The translations under genes and the position numbers were made by a program. Shown here in pieces: positions 28,110 through 37,503 of a stretch of 64,000 nucleotides of DNA. Location: the NCBI RefSeq assembly GCF_963678635.1, contig NC_087063.1, forward strand, positions 37,958,759-38,022,758. Reading direction: 5' to 3'. Position 1 is the stretch's first letter. Every line of letters begins with the position of its first letter. The DNA comes from Symsagittifera roscoffensis. Its lineage: Eukaryota; Xenacoelomorpha; Acoela; Convolutidae. The notes below the pieces were generated by a model. That model did no database searches. It worked only from the letters and a program-made list of their open reading frames with translations, and was not told the DNA's origin.

Positions 28110-28500
28110 AGAAGTTTTGATTTTTTACATTTTAAATTCTCAAAATTTTTTGGTTGTGTTCGTAACCGAACACAAATGTCATAAACCTTGGTTACACAAA
28201 CGTAGTAACCAAAGGTTTGGCCGTCGCGCATCGAAAAAGCATTGGAAACAGCCTGAAATGTTTTAATTCTGTCTCACACAAATAATCTAACGAAAGTAAC
28301 GAACTTTTAAATTTTGGCGAAAATTTTCAAAGATGATTATTTCTAAAATTTGAATTTTTAAATTACCAGACATTGATCAAATCATACAAAAACATGTCAT
28401 ACTAAACAAAGAGGAGTTTTAAGCGTTTTTGACAAAAGTTATGAAGAGAAAAGAAATTAAAATCCAATATTAGTATATCCAGGACTACTTTATACACAAA
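28110..28500. other. No recognisable feature
   Basis: AT-rich DNA without convincing coding sequence on either strand. GTAACC-type motifs occur around 28160-28215, without known meaning. Confidence 0.5.
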
Positions 28501-28508
28501 AAAAATAA

Positions 28509-28537
28509 ATCGTACTAAATTTCTTATTTAGTACGAT
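28509..28537. repeat. Perfect hairpin, 12-bp stem and 5-nt loop
   Basis: ATCGTACTAAAT, loop TTCTT, then ATTTAGTACGAT. It stands alone in AT-rich DNA with no neighbouring gene that I can support. Confidence 0.7.
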
Positions 28538-28539
28538 AC

Positions 28540-30855
28540 ACCGAATTTTATGCCAAAACAAGACAAAACAACCGAATTCAATGACACAATTCTAGCAAAA
28601 TGTATGAAAATTGCTTGATTCGTAATTTTTCATAGACCTAGTTTATGGAATAGTATGATTAGCATTTTTGGTCTATGGAGTTCAACCCGGGGAGGCCGAG
28701 TAGAATTGTAATGTCAGTCACTTGAGTTGAATTCCGGGTTGGCCTTCTCATAGAGTAATTTCAGATAAGTTACAACGTCTGTTCGTTATGCTATCTTATT
28801 TTCGGCCGGATAGATTCGTGCAACTTGTTAGTCTAATACGAATTCTACTCTTACTCTTATGTTTCCTAGTCTCAATAGATCTAGTGAAAAGAATGCAACT
28901 GATTTCAATGCGTATTATAATTTCTCTGGCTGAAACTACGAAAAGTTTCAGTTATACAATTTATCATAAATTATGGTATGAATCATGACTGGTCATTTCT
29001 AAATATTTCACAGTGATAAAAATTAAGATACAAAATAAATACTTGTTTAGAAGTGGTTCTAACCATCCAATACTCCATTATTAATTAATTTTAATTTTAT
29101 TAATTTTTTTAAAATCATAATTCTTCTTGTGAAGGATGGATGGAGTATTTTCTAAAATCTTTGAGAGAAGTGTAGACTTGTTGTGTCAGTGAAGTAATTG
29201 TGATGAGATAGAGAGGTTGTTAAGAATTCGAAACGATTGTATTTCAGTTGCATGTTTGTGTTAATGAAGTGTCAATTTCATGAAGGGTTTGATTTCTATG
29301 ATTGGAGTGCCAACTGACAAGGATACGTATGCTGGATTGTTTCAGTTTTCAAAATTGAGTTGGTCATTATTTGTTTTCAATAGATACCTTTGCTGTATTC
29401 TCCTTTGCTATTCTCCTTTGCTGTATCGTATGAGGGCTGTAGTGCGGCTAGCAAAACCAATATATTTGCTTTTCCATAGTTAGAAGGTCGTTGAACTTTC
29501 ATCTCCCTTTTGCTGCTCTTTTCTTTTGATGTAGGAAGTTTCTACTTTTTATATATCTGCAACCTTAAAGAATCAGTTTTAATTCTGATCTTGTTAGTTT
29601 TTTTGCAAAAGTTTTTTTAGTTACTTCGGTTTTCTGAAGAATTGCTCAACCTAGAGCCACTCCGAGTAAAAATTTTGTGGGATTTTCTCAGCGTGTTTTT
29701 AGCGTAGATGGTGAGACCGGCTAAAAAGCATGCTCGGGACGTCCTTCAATGATGGGTAAGGCCAGTCGGAGTATAAATGTAAGGGTCTCTTTGAGTAGAG
29801 TCTTTTGTTGCTGATAACGTTTTATTTCTTTTGTGTCAGGTATTTTGTCTTTTTTTTCGATGGTTGTAACTTTTTTCAAAAACTGTTTGTCTTTGCCAAC
29901 TGTTGACTTTCAGGTATCATGTGGTCTTAATTAAAATACGAATTGTGTTTCAACACTATATTTTATCAAGTTCTAATCTGGTTTGGATATAGTTCGGCTT
30001 TTCTGCACATATGATTAGTGCGGTGGCGTTAGAAAGCTGCGTTGGATGTCTACACTTAATTCTTCATTGCAACTCGCTTGAAGGAAAATTTAAAAGGCGT
30101 GAAAGCCGTTCAAAATTATTAGGTTAGCTTGTGAAAATTTAAAATCATTTATTTACTCTAATTTTTTTGCAAATTTTGCTCAATTTTTAAATAGTTTAGG
30201 TGAAAAGGGCGATTTAAAGTGGCAAATTGGAGAAAAAGTATAAAAATCGGGCAACTAAAAAGGTTGATTTTATCTTTAAGTTATTAATCATTTTTAATTT
30301 ACTTCATTGTTAGATAACTTGATCACATGGAACTTTAAGTTACCGCTAAATTTTGACTTTTATTATACGTTATTGAAAATTTACTGTAAGGTAAACGGTG
30401 AGTAATAATTTCAAAATGAATAGTGAATTAGAAATTCATACTTACATAGATTTGATATCAGCAAAAAAAGTTGAAGAAAAAAAAAATTTTGGCTGGCAAG
30501 GCAATAAAAGCTTCGTTATGCTGCTTAAGTTTTTATTGCGTAGAAGTAACCAAAGACAGTCAAGTGGTCTGATAATTTTGAGTTCTTCCGGGACAATTGT
30601 GTTGGTTCGTGTTGAGTATTTTGTAGTAATTTAAAGAGTTTATGGTTGAAATTCTTGCCATCAAAGAATTCTAAAAGTCAACAGGTTGAATTAATTCGTG
30701 TTCGTTGATATTGGTCGCAAGTTTCAACGGGGAACTTATTATTGATGGGAAAATATAAACAATTGTCTGACAGAGTCCTAGTTGCGGAGGTTATCCTGAA
30801 GCTTACAATTTTTGATGCAATCTAGTGGTTAGAGAATTTCAAAAAAAAATGATAT
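28540..30855. other. Long stretch without a supported gene
   Basis: Open frames of 66-78 codons occur at 28788, 29280 and 30398 (plus strand), but none shows a family resemblance, a convincing start or flanking splice sites. They are not called as genes. Near 29066-29145 the words CCATCCAATACTCCAT and GGATGGATGGAGTATT form a loose inverted repeat around an AT-only core, probably another fold-back relic. Confidence 0.5.
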
Positions 30856-30859
30856 GACT

Positions 30860-31176
30860 GGTACTTTGAATTTATAACCTTAAAGTGATGGCGTAGGTTG
30901 CGTTCAGGTGAACTTTGTAGAAAGTGCCTTTGGCTGTATCGATAGAAAGTGTGAGTTTGGGTTAAATTTGTTCTGAACGTTAACTCGTTTGGAAACTCAT
31001 TTTCCCGTTTTTTGGGTACAAGAAAATTAAACGATTTTTGGAAAATGTCAAACTTGAGGGCTTTTTTCCTTCTGGAAAACAGAAGAAAAATGATCCTTTT
31101 AAGGTGATCACTGTAAAACATATTTGAAGCAAAGGGATTTTACTACGTTTTCTGTTCAAGTCAAGAAGCTCGTTCC
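30860..31176. repeat. 317-bp direct repeat, copy 1
   Basis: Starts GGTACTTTGAATTTATAACC and ends GAAGCTCGTTCC. It is repeated at 31214-31530 with a shift of 354 bp and only an occasional difference (for example TTATAACC versus TTCTAACC). Both copies contain the same antisense open frame of about 100 codons. That frame is rich in F, R, K and H and looks like neither coding sequence nor a known family. The repeat lies immediately upstream of the polymerase remnant, so it may be part of that element. Confidence 0.85.
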
Positions 31177-31211
31177 TGACTTGAACAGAAAACGTAGTAA
31201 AATCCCTTTGC
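31129..31211. repeat. Perfect 35-bp inverted repeat at the junction of the direct repeats
   Basis: Left arm 31129-31163 begins GCAAAGGGATTTTACTACG. Right arm 31177-31211 is its exact reverse complement and ends AGTAAAATCCCTTTGC. The 13-nt loop is AGAAGCTCGTTCC. The left arm belongs to direct-repeat copy 1 and the right arm fills the spacer before copy 2. The structure looks like a template-switch or fold-back event during duplication. Confidence 0.9.
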
Positions 31212-31213
31212 TC

Positions 31214-31530
31214 GGTACTTTGAATTTCTAACCTTAAAGTGATGGCGTAGGTTGCGTTCAGGTGAACTTTGTAGAAAGTGCCTTTGGCTGTATCGATAGA
31301 AAGTGTGAGTTTGGGTTAAATTTGTTCTGAACGTTAACTCGTTTGGAAACTCATTTTCCCGTTTTTTGGGTACAAGAAAATTAAACGATTTTTGGAAAAT
31401 GTCAAACTTGAGGGCTTTTTTCCTTCTGGAAAACAGAAGAAAAATGATCCTTTTAAGGTGATCACTGTAAAACATATTTGAAGCAAAGGGATTTTACTAC
31501 GTTTTCTGTTCAAGTCAAGAAGCTCGTTCC
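31214..31530. repeat. 317-bp direct repeat, copy 2
   Basis: Second copy of the segment at 30860-31176. It ends at the same CGTTCC, then continues into TCCTTAATAG and the first recognisable polymerase codons (about 31556). It is therefore probably the original copy, still attached to the flank it evolved with. Confidence 0.85.
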
Positions 31531-31555
31531 TCCTTAATAGATCAGTGTTTTAAAC

Positions 31556-32438
31556 GAGGTAATAAGAGAAAGATGGATTATATGAGACGGGATTGCATAA
31601 AAGAGAGAGGTTACGAAGTTAAAGAAATATGGGTGCGAGTGGTGCGAAAGTTTCAAAACCGATGACTAGACAAAAAATGTAATCAGAACCCCTTTTCGTT
31701 TTAAAAGGTTTTTCTGAACAGACTCCTTTTTAGCATAAATAAAAAACGGATCTGTTTTTGGCTCTGTTCAGTGCAATTTAGTTGTTTCAGATGCACTAAA
31801 TTCAAAAGTCGCCAACTCTCCTCCAATTTTCAAGAAGATTGATGTTGGAAGCAACGACATTGGAGACTACATGAAAAAATTCGCAATTGAAAACGAAATG
31901 ATGAAACATCCTCATAAAACACTGATATCTAGTTTTAAGCTGAAAATTGGATCATTTACAATTCCTCTGTTCAACTTTTATTTGGAGCTTTATCTATGGT
32001 GTGCATCAAAAAGTACCTCTTTGTCCAGTACTCTTCTCAAAAATGTTACAAAAATTTTGTACAGTCAGTGTTTGATGCTAGAAGAGACAGAGATGAAATC
32101 CTTTTCCTCAGGAAAACTCTTTGTCACGACAAAAATCTCAAAATGTAACCAAGGAATAACTAATCAGAAGACTGAATACAGTGGAGAAAGACTCGTGTAA
32201 GGTTGAAATGCTGAAAACAACTATTCGGCACAGAAAACCTATCTTTGTTGGTTTTTCATACTTCAGTTTGAAAAGCTGCGAATGATGGAGCTGTATTACA
32301 AACTTTTTGAAAAACTTCGTGGTGTAAAAACAAGTTGAAGAGTTGGAGGCAGACACATACTCACTTTACTTTGCACTTGCTGAAGACACTTTATATGACT
32401 GTATCCAACCAGATAATAGAGCAGCTTTGGAAAAATGA
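31556..32438 (+). pseudogene. Protein-primed family B DNA polymerase fragment, Maverick/Polinton type (broken)
   Basis: Four blocks in a consistent order match the polymerase of virus-like Maverick/Polinton DNA transposons, which replicates the element from a protein primer. Block 1 (31556-31664) holds RGYEVKEIW, corresponding to the GYxVxEMWE motif. After an acceptor-like TTGTTTCAG, block 2 (31791-32199) holds SPPIFKKIDV, DIGDYMKKFA, HKTLISSF and a degenerate SGKLFV. Block 3 (32273-32332) holds KLRMMELYYKLFEKL. Block 4 (32334-32438) holds motif C as ADTYSLYFAL, where the family has DTDS. The blocks are separated by stops and at least one frameshift, and the second catalytic aspartate of motif C is tyrosine (TAC at 32358). 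It is a dead fragment without its exonuclease region or C-terminus, cut at the edge of the large palindrome. Assignment rests on remembered family motifs, not on a search. Confidence 0.75.
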
Positions 32439-32849
32439 GGGAAAACGATTGCAGACAATATTTTACGTCAGATGCAAAATCTAGTACCTAGTATTGCAAA
32501 AAAACGACTATTTCGGAAAAAAATTCAAGAGACATCATTAAAATTCTAATCAAAAACTTGTTTTCACACAAATGCATGATTCAGCGTTTCTAGACCGATT
32601 TCAAAAAATTCAATTTTTAAAATATAAACAAAACTTGATGATGATTATTGATTGTTTTTCTGATGGTTATGGGTTTTTATGAGTGATCATGTCAGTTTTT
32701 CAATGAAAATTTTCTTATGATAATCCATCTATTTTCTCTCATATACTTACGAAATAATCAGAAAATGTTAAAAAGAAAATAAATATACCTTTACTAACGA
32801 AATTGCAAAAATCTTTTCAATCTTGTAAACATGTCAAAGATGTAACGTT

Positions 32850-33130
32850 TCTTCTGATTTTCAAGACGCTGCAAAAATTGTTTCAATTTTTTAACAAGAT
32901 GCGATAAGTTTTTCACTTTTTTGAGAAAACGCGAAAAGTGTTTCACTTTTTTTGACCAGATGCAAAAAATTTTTCACTTTTTTCAACAAAATGCGAGGCA
33001 AAAATTGTTTCAATTTTGTTGACATTATGTGAAAAGTGTTTTTTTTTTCCCTAAATATACTTAAAAGTGTTTCATTTTTCTACAAAGTGCGAAAAGGGTT
33101 TGAGTTTTTTTGACAAGATACAAAAACCAT
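32850..33130. repeat. Degenerate about 31-bp minisatellite, left arm
   Basis: Repeated GACAAGATGCGAAAAGTGTTTCACTTTTT-like words, the reverse complement of the array at 35290-35625 in the other arm. More decayed than the right-arm copy. Confidence 0.7.
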
Positions 33131-33358
33131 CAGGTATTTTTAACTTGTAAAATTTTTTTAATATGTGTGCAAAAATTAATCAAGTTTCTCAACATATGTG
33201 CGAGCTCGATGCGCTAAATTAGGTTGTGTTCTAATTGTTTTTCATTTAACTTCCCCGAACCTCTCATCTATTCTCAGTATTAAATTGAATTTGAAGGAAT
33301 TAATTAATTACAAAGAACGCAGTTAATACCAAACAACACTTATTTACAAAAACATTTA

Positions 33359-33841
33359 ATCAAAGAGCTGTCGAGCAGCAGAAAACTTTGGAGGTTCTCT
33401 ATAGAACGCAGAGCTGGACGAGGTTCCTTTTCTGGTGGTTGTTGTAGGGGTGTTTTTAGGCGTCATTGTTTCTGATAAACTCTCATCTTCATCTATTGTG
33501 ATGGGGTTTTCGGCTGATTCTGCTTCCTTTCAAGGAAAAAGGAAGTCGTCGACTGGTTGAGCCACGGAACTTGAATCAAGAATCTCGGGGTAGTTCATTC
33601 CCACATACTCAGACACTTCCTCCATCATTTGCATGATTCCAAAATCTGCGATGGGTACTTGTGTCAAATAATGATCGATGAAATTGCTTCGCATCACTTC
33701 CACCATAAACCAGACTTGGATTGGGATGTCCATTTGTGCCAGAAAAATTCCAGAGACAGTTTCTCGCGCTTGAATTTGTACTAGATCAGGCGAAAATTCT
33801 ACAGCGTACATTTGGTTGCTATTTTGCACTGAGAAGATCAT
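33359..33841 (-). pseudogene. Unrecognised ORF of about 160 codons with in-frame TGA, left palindrome arm
   Basis: From ATG at 33841 the frame runs 103 codons (MIFSVQNSN..., with LVQIQARETVSGIFLAQMDI and VAQPVDDFLFP) to a TGA at 33530-33532. The same frame then continues for 57 more codons with strong coding character: an acidic stretch (ITIDEDESLSE), a TP/TTTT/SSSS-rich stretch, and the C-terminal FSAARQLFD before TAA. The mirrored copy at 34559 conserves both parts and the TGA. I do not recognise the family. It has no signal peptide or membrane segment. An N-terminal globular part and an acidic, Ser/Thr-rich tail are all that can be said. The 3' end lies about 170 bp from the minisatellite. 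It may be a gene of the neighbouring Maverick-like element; that is inference from position. The TGA could be a lesion that predates the inversion or a recoded stop. Confidence 0.5.
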
Positions 33842-34006
33842 TTTGAGCCATAAGTTGAGTAAAAGATACAGAGTAAAAACAAAAATGATTTTGTGCTGAG
33901 AGAGGATGTAGCTGACGGTATATAAGTTGAAATTAAATGACTTAGTGCTGAGAGAGGAGGTAGTAGACGGTAGTTTAGTTGAAAATAAAATGATTTTTAG
34001 TTAGGA

Positions 34007-34393
34007 GTGAGGGGTACCTTCAACTCGAATGTGTGGGTTCAACCAATCAGAATTGATTTTCCTCATTTGGATCGTAGTCGTGTCCAATCAGATTTCAGCT
34101 TTCTTTTGTGGAATTTTTTAAATAAAAATCTTGTCCAATCGGAAACTAAGTTCCATTTTAGGTACTTTCTACACATTGTCATTTCTAATCACAAAAACGT
34201 TCATTTTTCTGATTGCAAACGAAAATGTGTGAAAAGTACTAAAAATGGAACTTTTTTTCCGATTTGACACGATTTTTATATAAGAATTCTATAAAAGAAA
34301 GCTGAAATTTGATTGCAAACGACTTCAATCTAAATGAGGAAAATCAATTCTGATTGGCTAAACCCACACATTCGAGTTGAAGATACCCCTCAC
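34007..34393. promoter_or_regulatory. Palindrome centre with divergent CCAAT-box-like motifs
   Basis: The two unknown ORFs are transcribed outward from this stretch. It contains CCAATCAGAATT (about 34039), TCCAATCAGATTT (34083) and TCCAATCGG (34134), mirrored on the right by TCTGATTGGCTAA (about 34352) and degenerate partners. CCAAT boxes are known promoter elements. Use of this stretch as a shared bidirectional promoter is inferred from layout only. Confidence 0.4.
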
Positions 34394-34558
34394 TCCAAAT
34401 TAAAAATCATTTCATTTTCAACTAAACTACCGTCAACCACCTCTTCACTCGACACTAAAACATTTAGTTTCTGTTTACATACCGTCAAATAAACCCTCTC
34501 TCAGCACAAAATCATTCTTGTTTTTACTCCGTATCTTTTATTAAAATTGTTTCTCAAA

Positions 34559-35065
34559 ATGATCTTCTCAGTAGAAAACAGCAACCTCATGTATTCTGTA
34601 GAAATGCCGACTGATCTAGTACAAATTCAAGTGCGAAAAACTGTCTCTGGAATTTTTCTGGCACGAATGGACATCTCAATCCAAGTCTGGCACAAAGTGG
34701 ATCTAATGCGAAAGGGTTTCAACGAGCACCATATGACACAAATACCCATCACTAGAACCAACTTGGAACAATGCAATTGATGGAGGAAATTTCTGAGCAT
34801 GTGGGAATGAGCTACCTCGAGATTCCTGACTCAAGATATGTGGCTCAACCAGTCGACGACTTTCTCTTTCCTTGAGAGGAAGCAGAATCTGCCGAAAACT
34901 CTATCACCATAGATGAAGATGAGGGTTTGTCAGAAACAATGACGCCTAAATGAACCCCACCACAACAACCACCAGAAATGGAACCTCATCCAGCTCTGCG
35001 TTCTATAGAAAACATCCAGAATTTTCTGCTGCTCGACAGCTCTTTGATCAAAAGTTTTCGTAAAT
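34559..35065 (+). pseudogene. Unrecognised ORF, right palindrome arm (frameshifted copy)
   Basis: This is the mirror copy of the minus-strand ORF at 33841. The frame from ATG 34559 (MIFSVENSN, then LVQIQVRKTVSGIFLARMDI) breaks near 34775. The matching frame resumes with LMEEISEHVGM and VAQPVDDFLFP, then the same TGA, then EEAESAENSITIDEDEG. A further frameshift occurs near 34950, after which SSSSAFYRKHPEFSAARQLFD is recovered. An upstream ATG at 34547 gives four extra residues that the other arm does not support, so 34559 is preferred. Function is unknown. Compared with the left copy it has at least two extra frameshifts, so it is the more decayed of the pair. Confidence 0.55.
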
Positions 35066-35289
35066 AATTGTTGTTTGGTATTAACTGTGTTCTTTGTAAT
35101 TAATTAGTTTCTTCGATTTCATTTTAATTATGAGAATAGGTGAGATGTTCAGGGAGATTAAAGAAAAACAATTGAATACAACCTAATTTAGCGCTCCGAA
35201 CTCGCTAAATTATATGCTAAGAAACTTGGTTAGTTTTCGCACACGTGTTAGGAAAAACAAAAGAAAAGTTGTACTCAAACTGAAAATAC
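35066..35289. other. Arm sequence without a gene
   Basis: A/T-rich 3' flank of the unknown ORF, mirrored at about 33135-33355 (for example GGTATTAACTG..GTTCTTTGTAATTAATTA). The open frame at 35214-35417 is a product of the A/T-rich minisatellite. Confidence 0.5.
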
Positions 35290-35625
35290 TTGATGTTTTT
35301 TGTATCTTGTTAAAAAAACTCAAACACTTTTCGCACTTTGTTCAAAAAATGAAACACTTTTTGCTTTTTGTACGAAAAAAAATGAAACACCTTTCACGTT
35401 TTGTCAAAAAAAAGTGAAACACTTTTCGCATCTTGTCAAAAAAAATGAAATACTTTTCGCATCTTGTCAAAAAAAGTGAAACACTTTTCGCATCTTGTTA
35501 AAAAAGTGAAACACTTTTCGCATCTTGTTAAAAAAGTGAAACATTTTCGCATCTTGTCAAAAAAAAATGAAATACTTTTCGCATCTTGTCAAAAAAAGTG
35601 AAACCCTTTTCGCTTCTTGTTAAAA
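35290..35625. repeat. Minisatellite, about 31-bp period, right palindrome arm
   Basis: CGCATCTTGT recurs at 35427, 35458, 35489, 35519, 35548 and 35580, with a variant at 35611. Spacings are 31, 31, 30, 29, 32 and 31. Each unit pairs GTGAAACACTTTT with an A-tract of 6-9, so A-tracts and T-tracts recur about every three helical turns. Confidence 0.85.
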
Positions 35626-35914
35626 AAGTTGAATTGTTCCTTGGAGCTTCTTGAAAATCAGAAGAAACATTACACCTTTTTTACAAGTTTGAAAAAACTT
35701 TTGCAAAGTCCTTATTAACGATATTTTTTTTTTGTTTAAAATTTTTTGATGATTTCCTAAGCATATGAGAGAAAATAGATAGATTATCGAAAAATTTTTA
35801 AGTTCTTTTTTTAAATTTGACATGATTACTAATTGCAAAGCATAACCGTCAAAAAAACAATCAATAACCTTAACAAATTATGTTCATATTTTGAAATTTG
35901 TTCTTTTCGACTTC

Positions 35915-36223
35915 TCACCATAAACGCTGAACCATGAGTTTTTGATTAGAACTTAGATAATGTCTCTTGAATTTTTCGAATTGGTCGTTTATTTGCATTA
36001 CTAGGTATCGTTTTGGCTCCTTTCCAGCGTAAAGTATGTTGAACTGCTCGACTAAGCTGTTTGATACTTCTCCGCTTGATATAACAATACTTGAATGGTT
36101 TAACAATATGTGCTTAAACAAAATGTAAAGACAGTCAACTTCGTGATATATGTAAATATAATTATCTAATCTCTGCAAAATTTAGCTAAAAAATGTTCCT
36201 ATTAAAGACAAATGTAACTTACA
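35915..36223 (-). CDS. Unrecognised C-terminal exon(s) straddling the palindrome end
   Basis: An 83-codon open exon on the minus strand (36172 to the TGA at 35915) starts right after an ideal acceptor, AAATTTTGCAG, with RLDNYIYIYHEVDC, then SSIVISSGEVSNSLVEQF and ends SSNQKLMVQRLW. Just upstream, GGAGAATT|GTAAGTT at 36223 gives a 50-nt intron (36222-36173), the usual nematode size. The preceding exon would read FVLWRI into RLDN, but its own start is unclear. Two further copies at about 45175 and 46498 carry a frameshift after YLVMQ, so only this copy keeps the C-terminus. The last third lies inside the palindrome and is mirrored next to the polymerase remnant. No family is recognised. It could belong to the Maverick-like element. 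Confidence 0.45.
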
Positions 36224-36598
36224 ATTCTCCAAAGAACAAAAAAAAACTGTGATTAGATACACATTAATCTTGGGTTACTATGTTTTTTTCGTAAAACTCG
36301 TTGGAAACAGAAATAAATAGCAATTTTTACTGTAAGCTGAATAAATGCTGGAAAGAGCTTGAGACATAGCAGCTGTAACAAGGAGGAAAGAATTTGTCTG
36401 AGAATTGCGTGTTCATATAGAAGAAGTAACGCCTACGCAGTTTCGATATATGGAAACTTAATACAAGACATTCCATTTTTGATGAAAATACTTCCATATT
36501 AAAAAAATCGCGATGACTCAGAATGTTTACTTCCATTTTCATTTAGCCTCAAAATATTTTCTCTCATCTCTCCTCATCTGATCAATTTGCTCTTCAAA
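36224..36598. other. Flank between exon and next ORF
   Basis: A minus-strand open frame of 71 codons (36542-36327) lies here, but in block B the matching stretch is interrupted and shortened. I do not call it a gene. Short T-rich stretches could be intron. Confidence 0.4.
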
Positions 36599-37083
36599 AT
36601 GTACTCACGAAAAGACACTAGTACCAATTATATTGAATTCTCAAAAATCAAACAAGGGGAAATTTCATTTTAAACCTTGCTTTCAACTACTAAAATCTAA
36701 TGATTTGGGACAATTTGAAAACTCCCAACAAGTCTATTTTAGTGAAAAAGAAGCAATTTCGACAATGCGGAATACCATTATTCACGATGCTGAAAACCTT
36801 GGACTCGTACCTATATTTGAAGCCATTTCTGGCAAAGAATCAGCTAGGATCATGGGCTGGACATCTGTAATACAGTATATGAAATAGCAACATACAACAT
36901 GAGGAGGGTGTGTGTCACAATCAAGAAGTACAGAGTGAACAAGGCACTCTACATTCAGATTAGACTCTTCCTTGCAAAAGAGAATGAAGCAATGAAACAA
37001 GATTCAAAGAATTCAAAGAATTGTCCCAAATTTTGGGAGATTTCATATTTGTTGATAATTGTAAGCCTCAGTAATGCTTCGTG
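36599..37083 (+). pseudogene. Unrecognised ORF, block A (frameshifted)
   Basis: ATG 36599 opens MYSRKDTSTNYIEFS, then a frame change leads to FENSQQVYFSEKEAISTMR, DAENLGLVPIFEAISG and a stop at 36885. The frame then changes again to LDICNTVYEIATYNMRRVC, IKKYRVNKALYIQIRLFLAK and a stop at 37081. The three pieces lie in frames 2, 3 and 2, and block B shows the same pieces with different indels, so the ancestor was probably one protein of about 150 residues or spliced exons. The family is not recognised. No signal peptide is seen. The last 20 residues (YLLIIVSLSNA) are hydrophobic but lie behind a doubtful frame. Confidence 0.35.
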
Positions 37084-37503
37084 ATGTTTTTTATGTTTGG
37101 TAACTAAAAAATGATTGGTTCAAAACTATTTTTTGTCACTGAAGTGCACCGTTGGAGCTAGGATATCTGAGAAAAAATGAGGCAAAACATAAAATTTAAT
37201 CAAATTGAGATAAAACACTATCCAGTTATCAAATTGTTTTTCAGTATTTGGTTAAAAAATACATAAAAACTTATTGAATTACTGCTTTTGAACAAAAAAA
37301 CAAACAAAATAAATATTTAGGTGAAAAAATTATCATTATTTTTCAGAATTCTGAATTTAATTGGTTGTTTTCAACTTTTTTTGCCCTAGTTTGAGGTTTC
37401 GATTGGCTACATGAAGTTCCTACTAAAAACTAATTAGACACTAAATCAAGGAAAAACATTTTATGGTAACTGTTATTTCAAAATAAACTAAAAATTCAAC
37501 TCT
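37084..37503. other. Intergenic stretch with inverted CCAAT motifs
   Basis: No gene is supported. GATTGG occurs at about 37110, 37359 and 37397, as ATGATTGGTTC, TTGATTGGTTG and TCGATTGGCT. These precede the small ORF at 37504. AT-rich otherwise. Confidence 0.4.

Larger units (their letters stand above)
32484..36011. repeat. Imperfect 3.5-kb palindrome (two 1.7-1.8-kb inverted arms)
   Basis: The sequence left of about 34200 is mirrored to its right. Paired landmarks are GTGAGGGG (34007) with CCCCTCAC (34386), the unknown ORF at 33841 with that at 34559, the 31-bp minisatellites at both outer thirds, CTTCTGATTTTCAAGA (32855) with its complement near 35650, and AGTACCTAGTATTGC (32485) with its complement near 35997. 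Arms look roughly 85 percent alike by eye, so the inversion is not recent. The central spacer is only about 40 bp (34180-34220). Confidence 0.85.

Noticed and set aside
28509..28537. Hairpin considered as a transcription terminator or small RNA
   Set aside because: There is no adjacent gene, and stem-loop terminators of this kind are not expected in this type of genome. Kept only as a repeat.
29640..29790. Stretch with GC-richer words considered as a tRNA or other structured RNA
   Set aside because: No cloverleaf, anticodon arm or A/B-box pattern could be placed.
28788..30634. ORFs at 28788, 29280 and 30398
   Set aside because: Single short frames in AT-rich DNA with no recognised domain, splice context or second copy to test conservation.
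30822..31475. Two similar minus-strand ORFs of about 100 codons
   Set aside because: They duplicate only because the DNA is a 317-bp direct repeat. The second diverges where the repeat ends, and the translations do not resemble a protein domain.
35214..35417. Lysine/phenylalanine-rich ORF of 67 codons
   Set aside because: It reads through the A/T-rich 31-bp minisatellite and is explained by it.
36782..37000. Minus-strand ORF opposite the unknown gene (and its copy at 47092-47310)
   Set aside because: It is the antisense of a better plus-strand coding signal; its conservation follows from the duplication.
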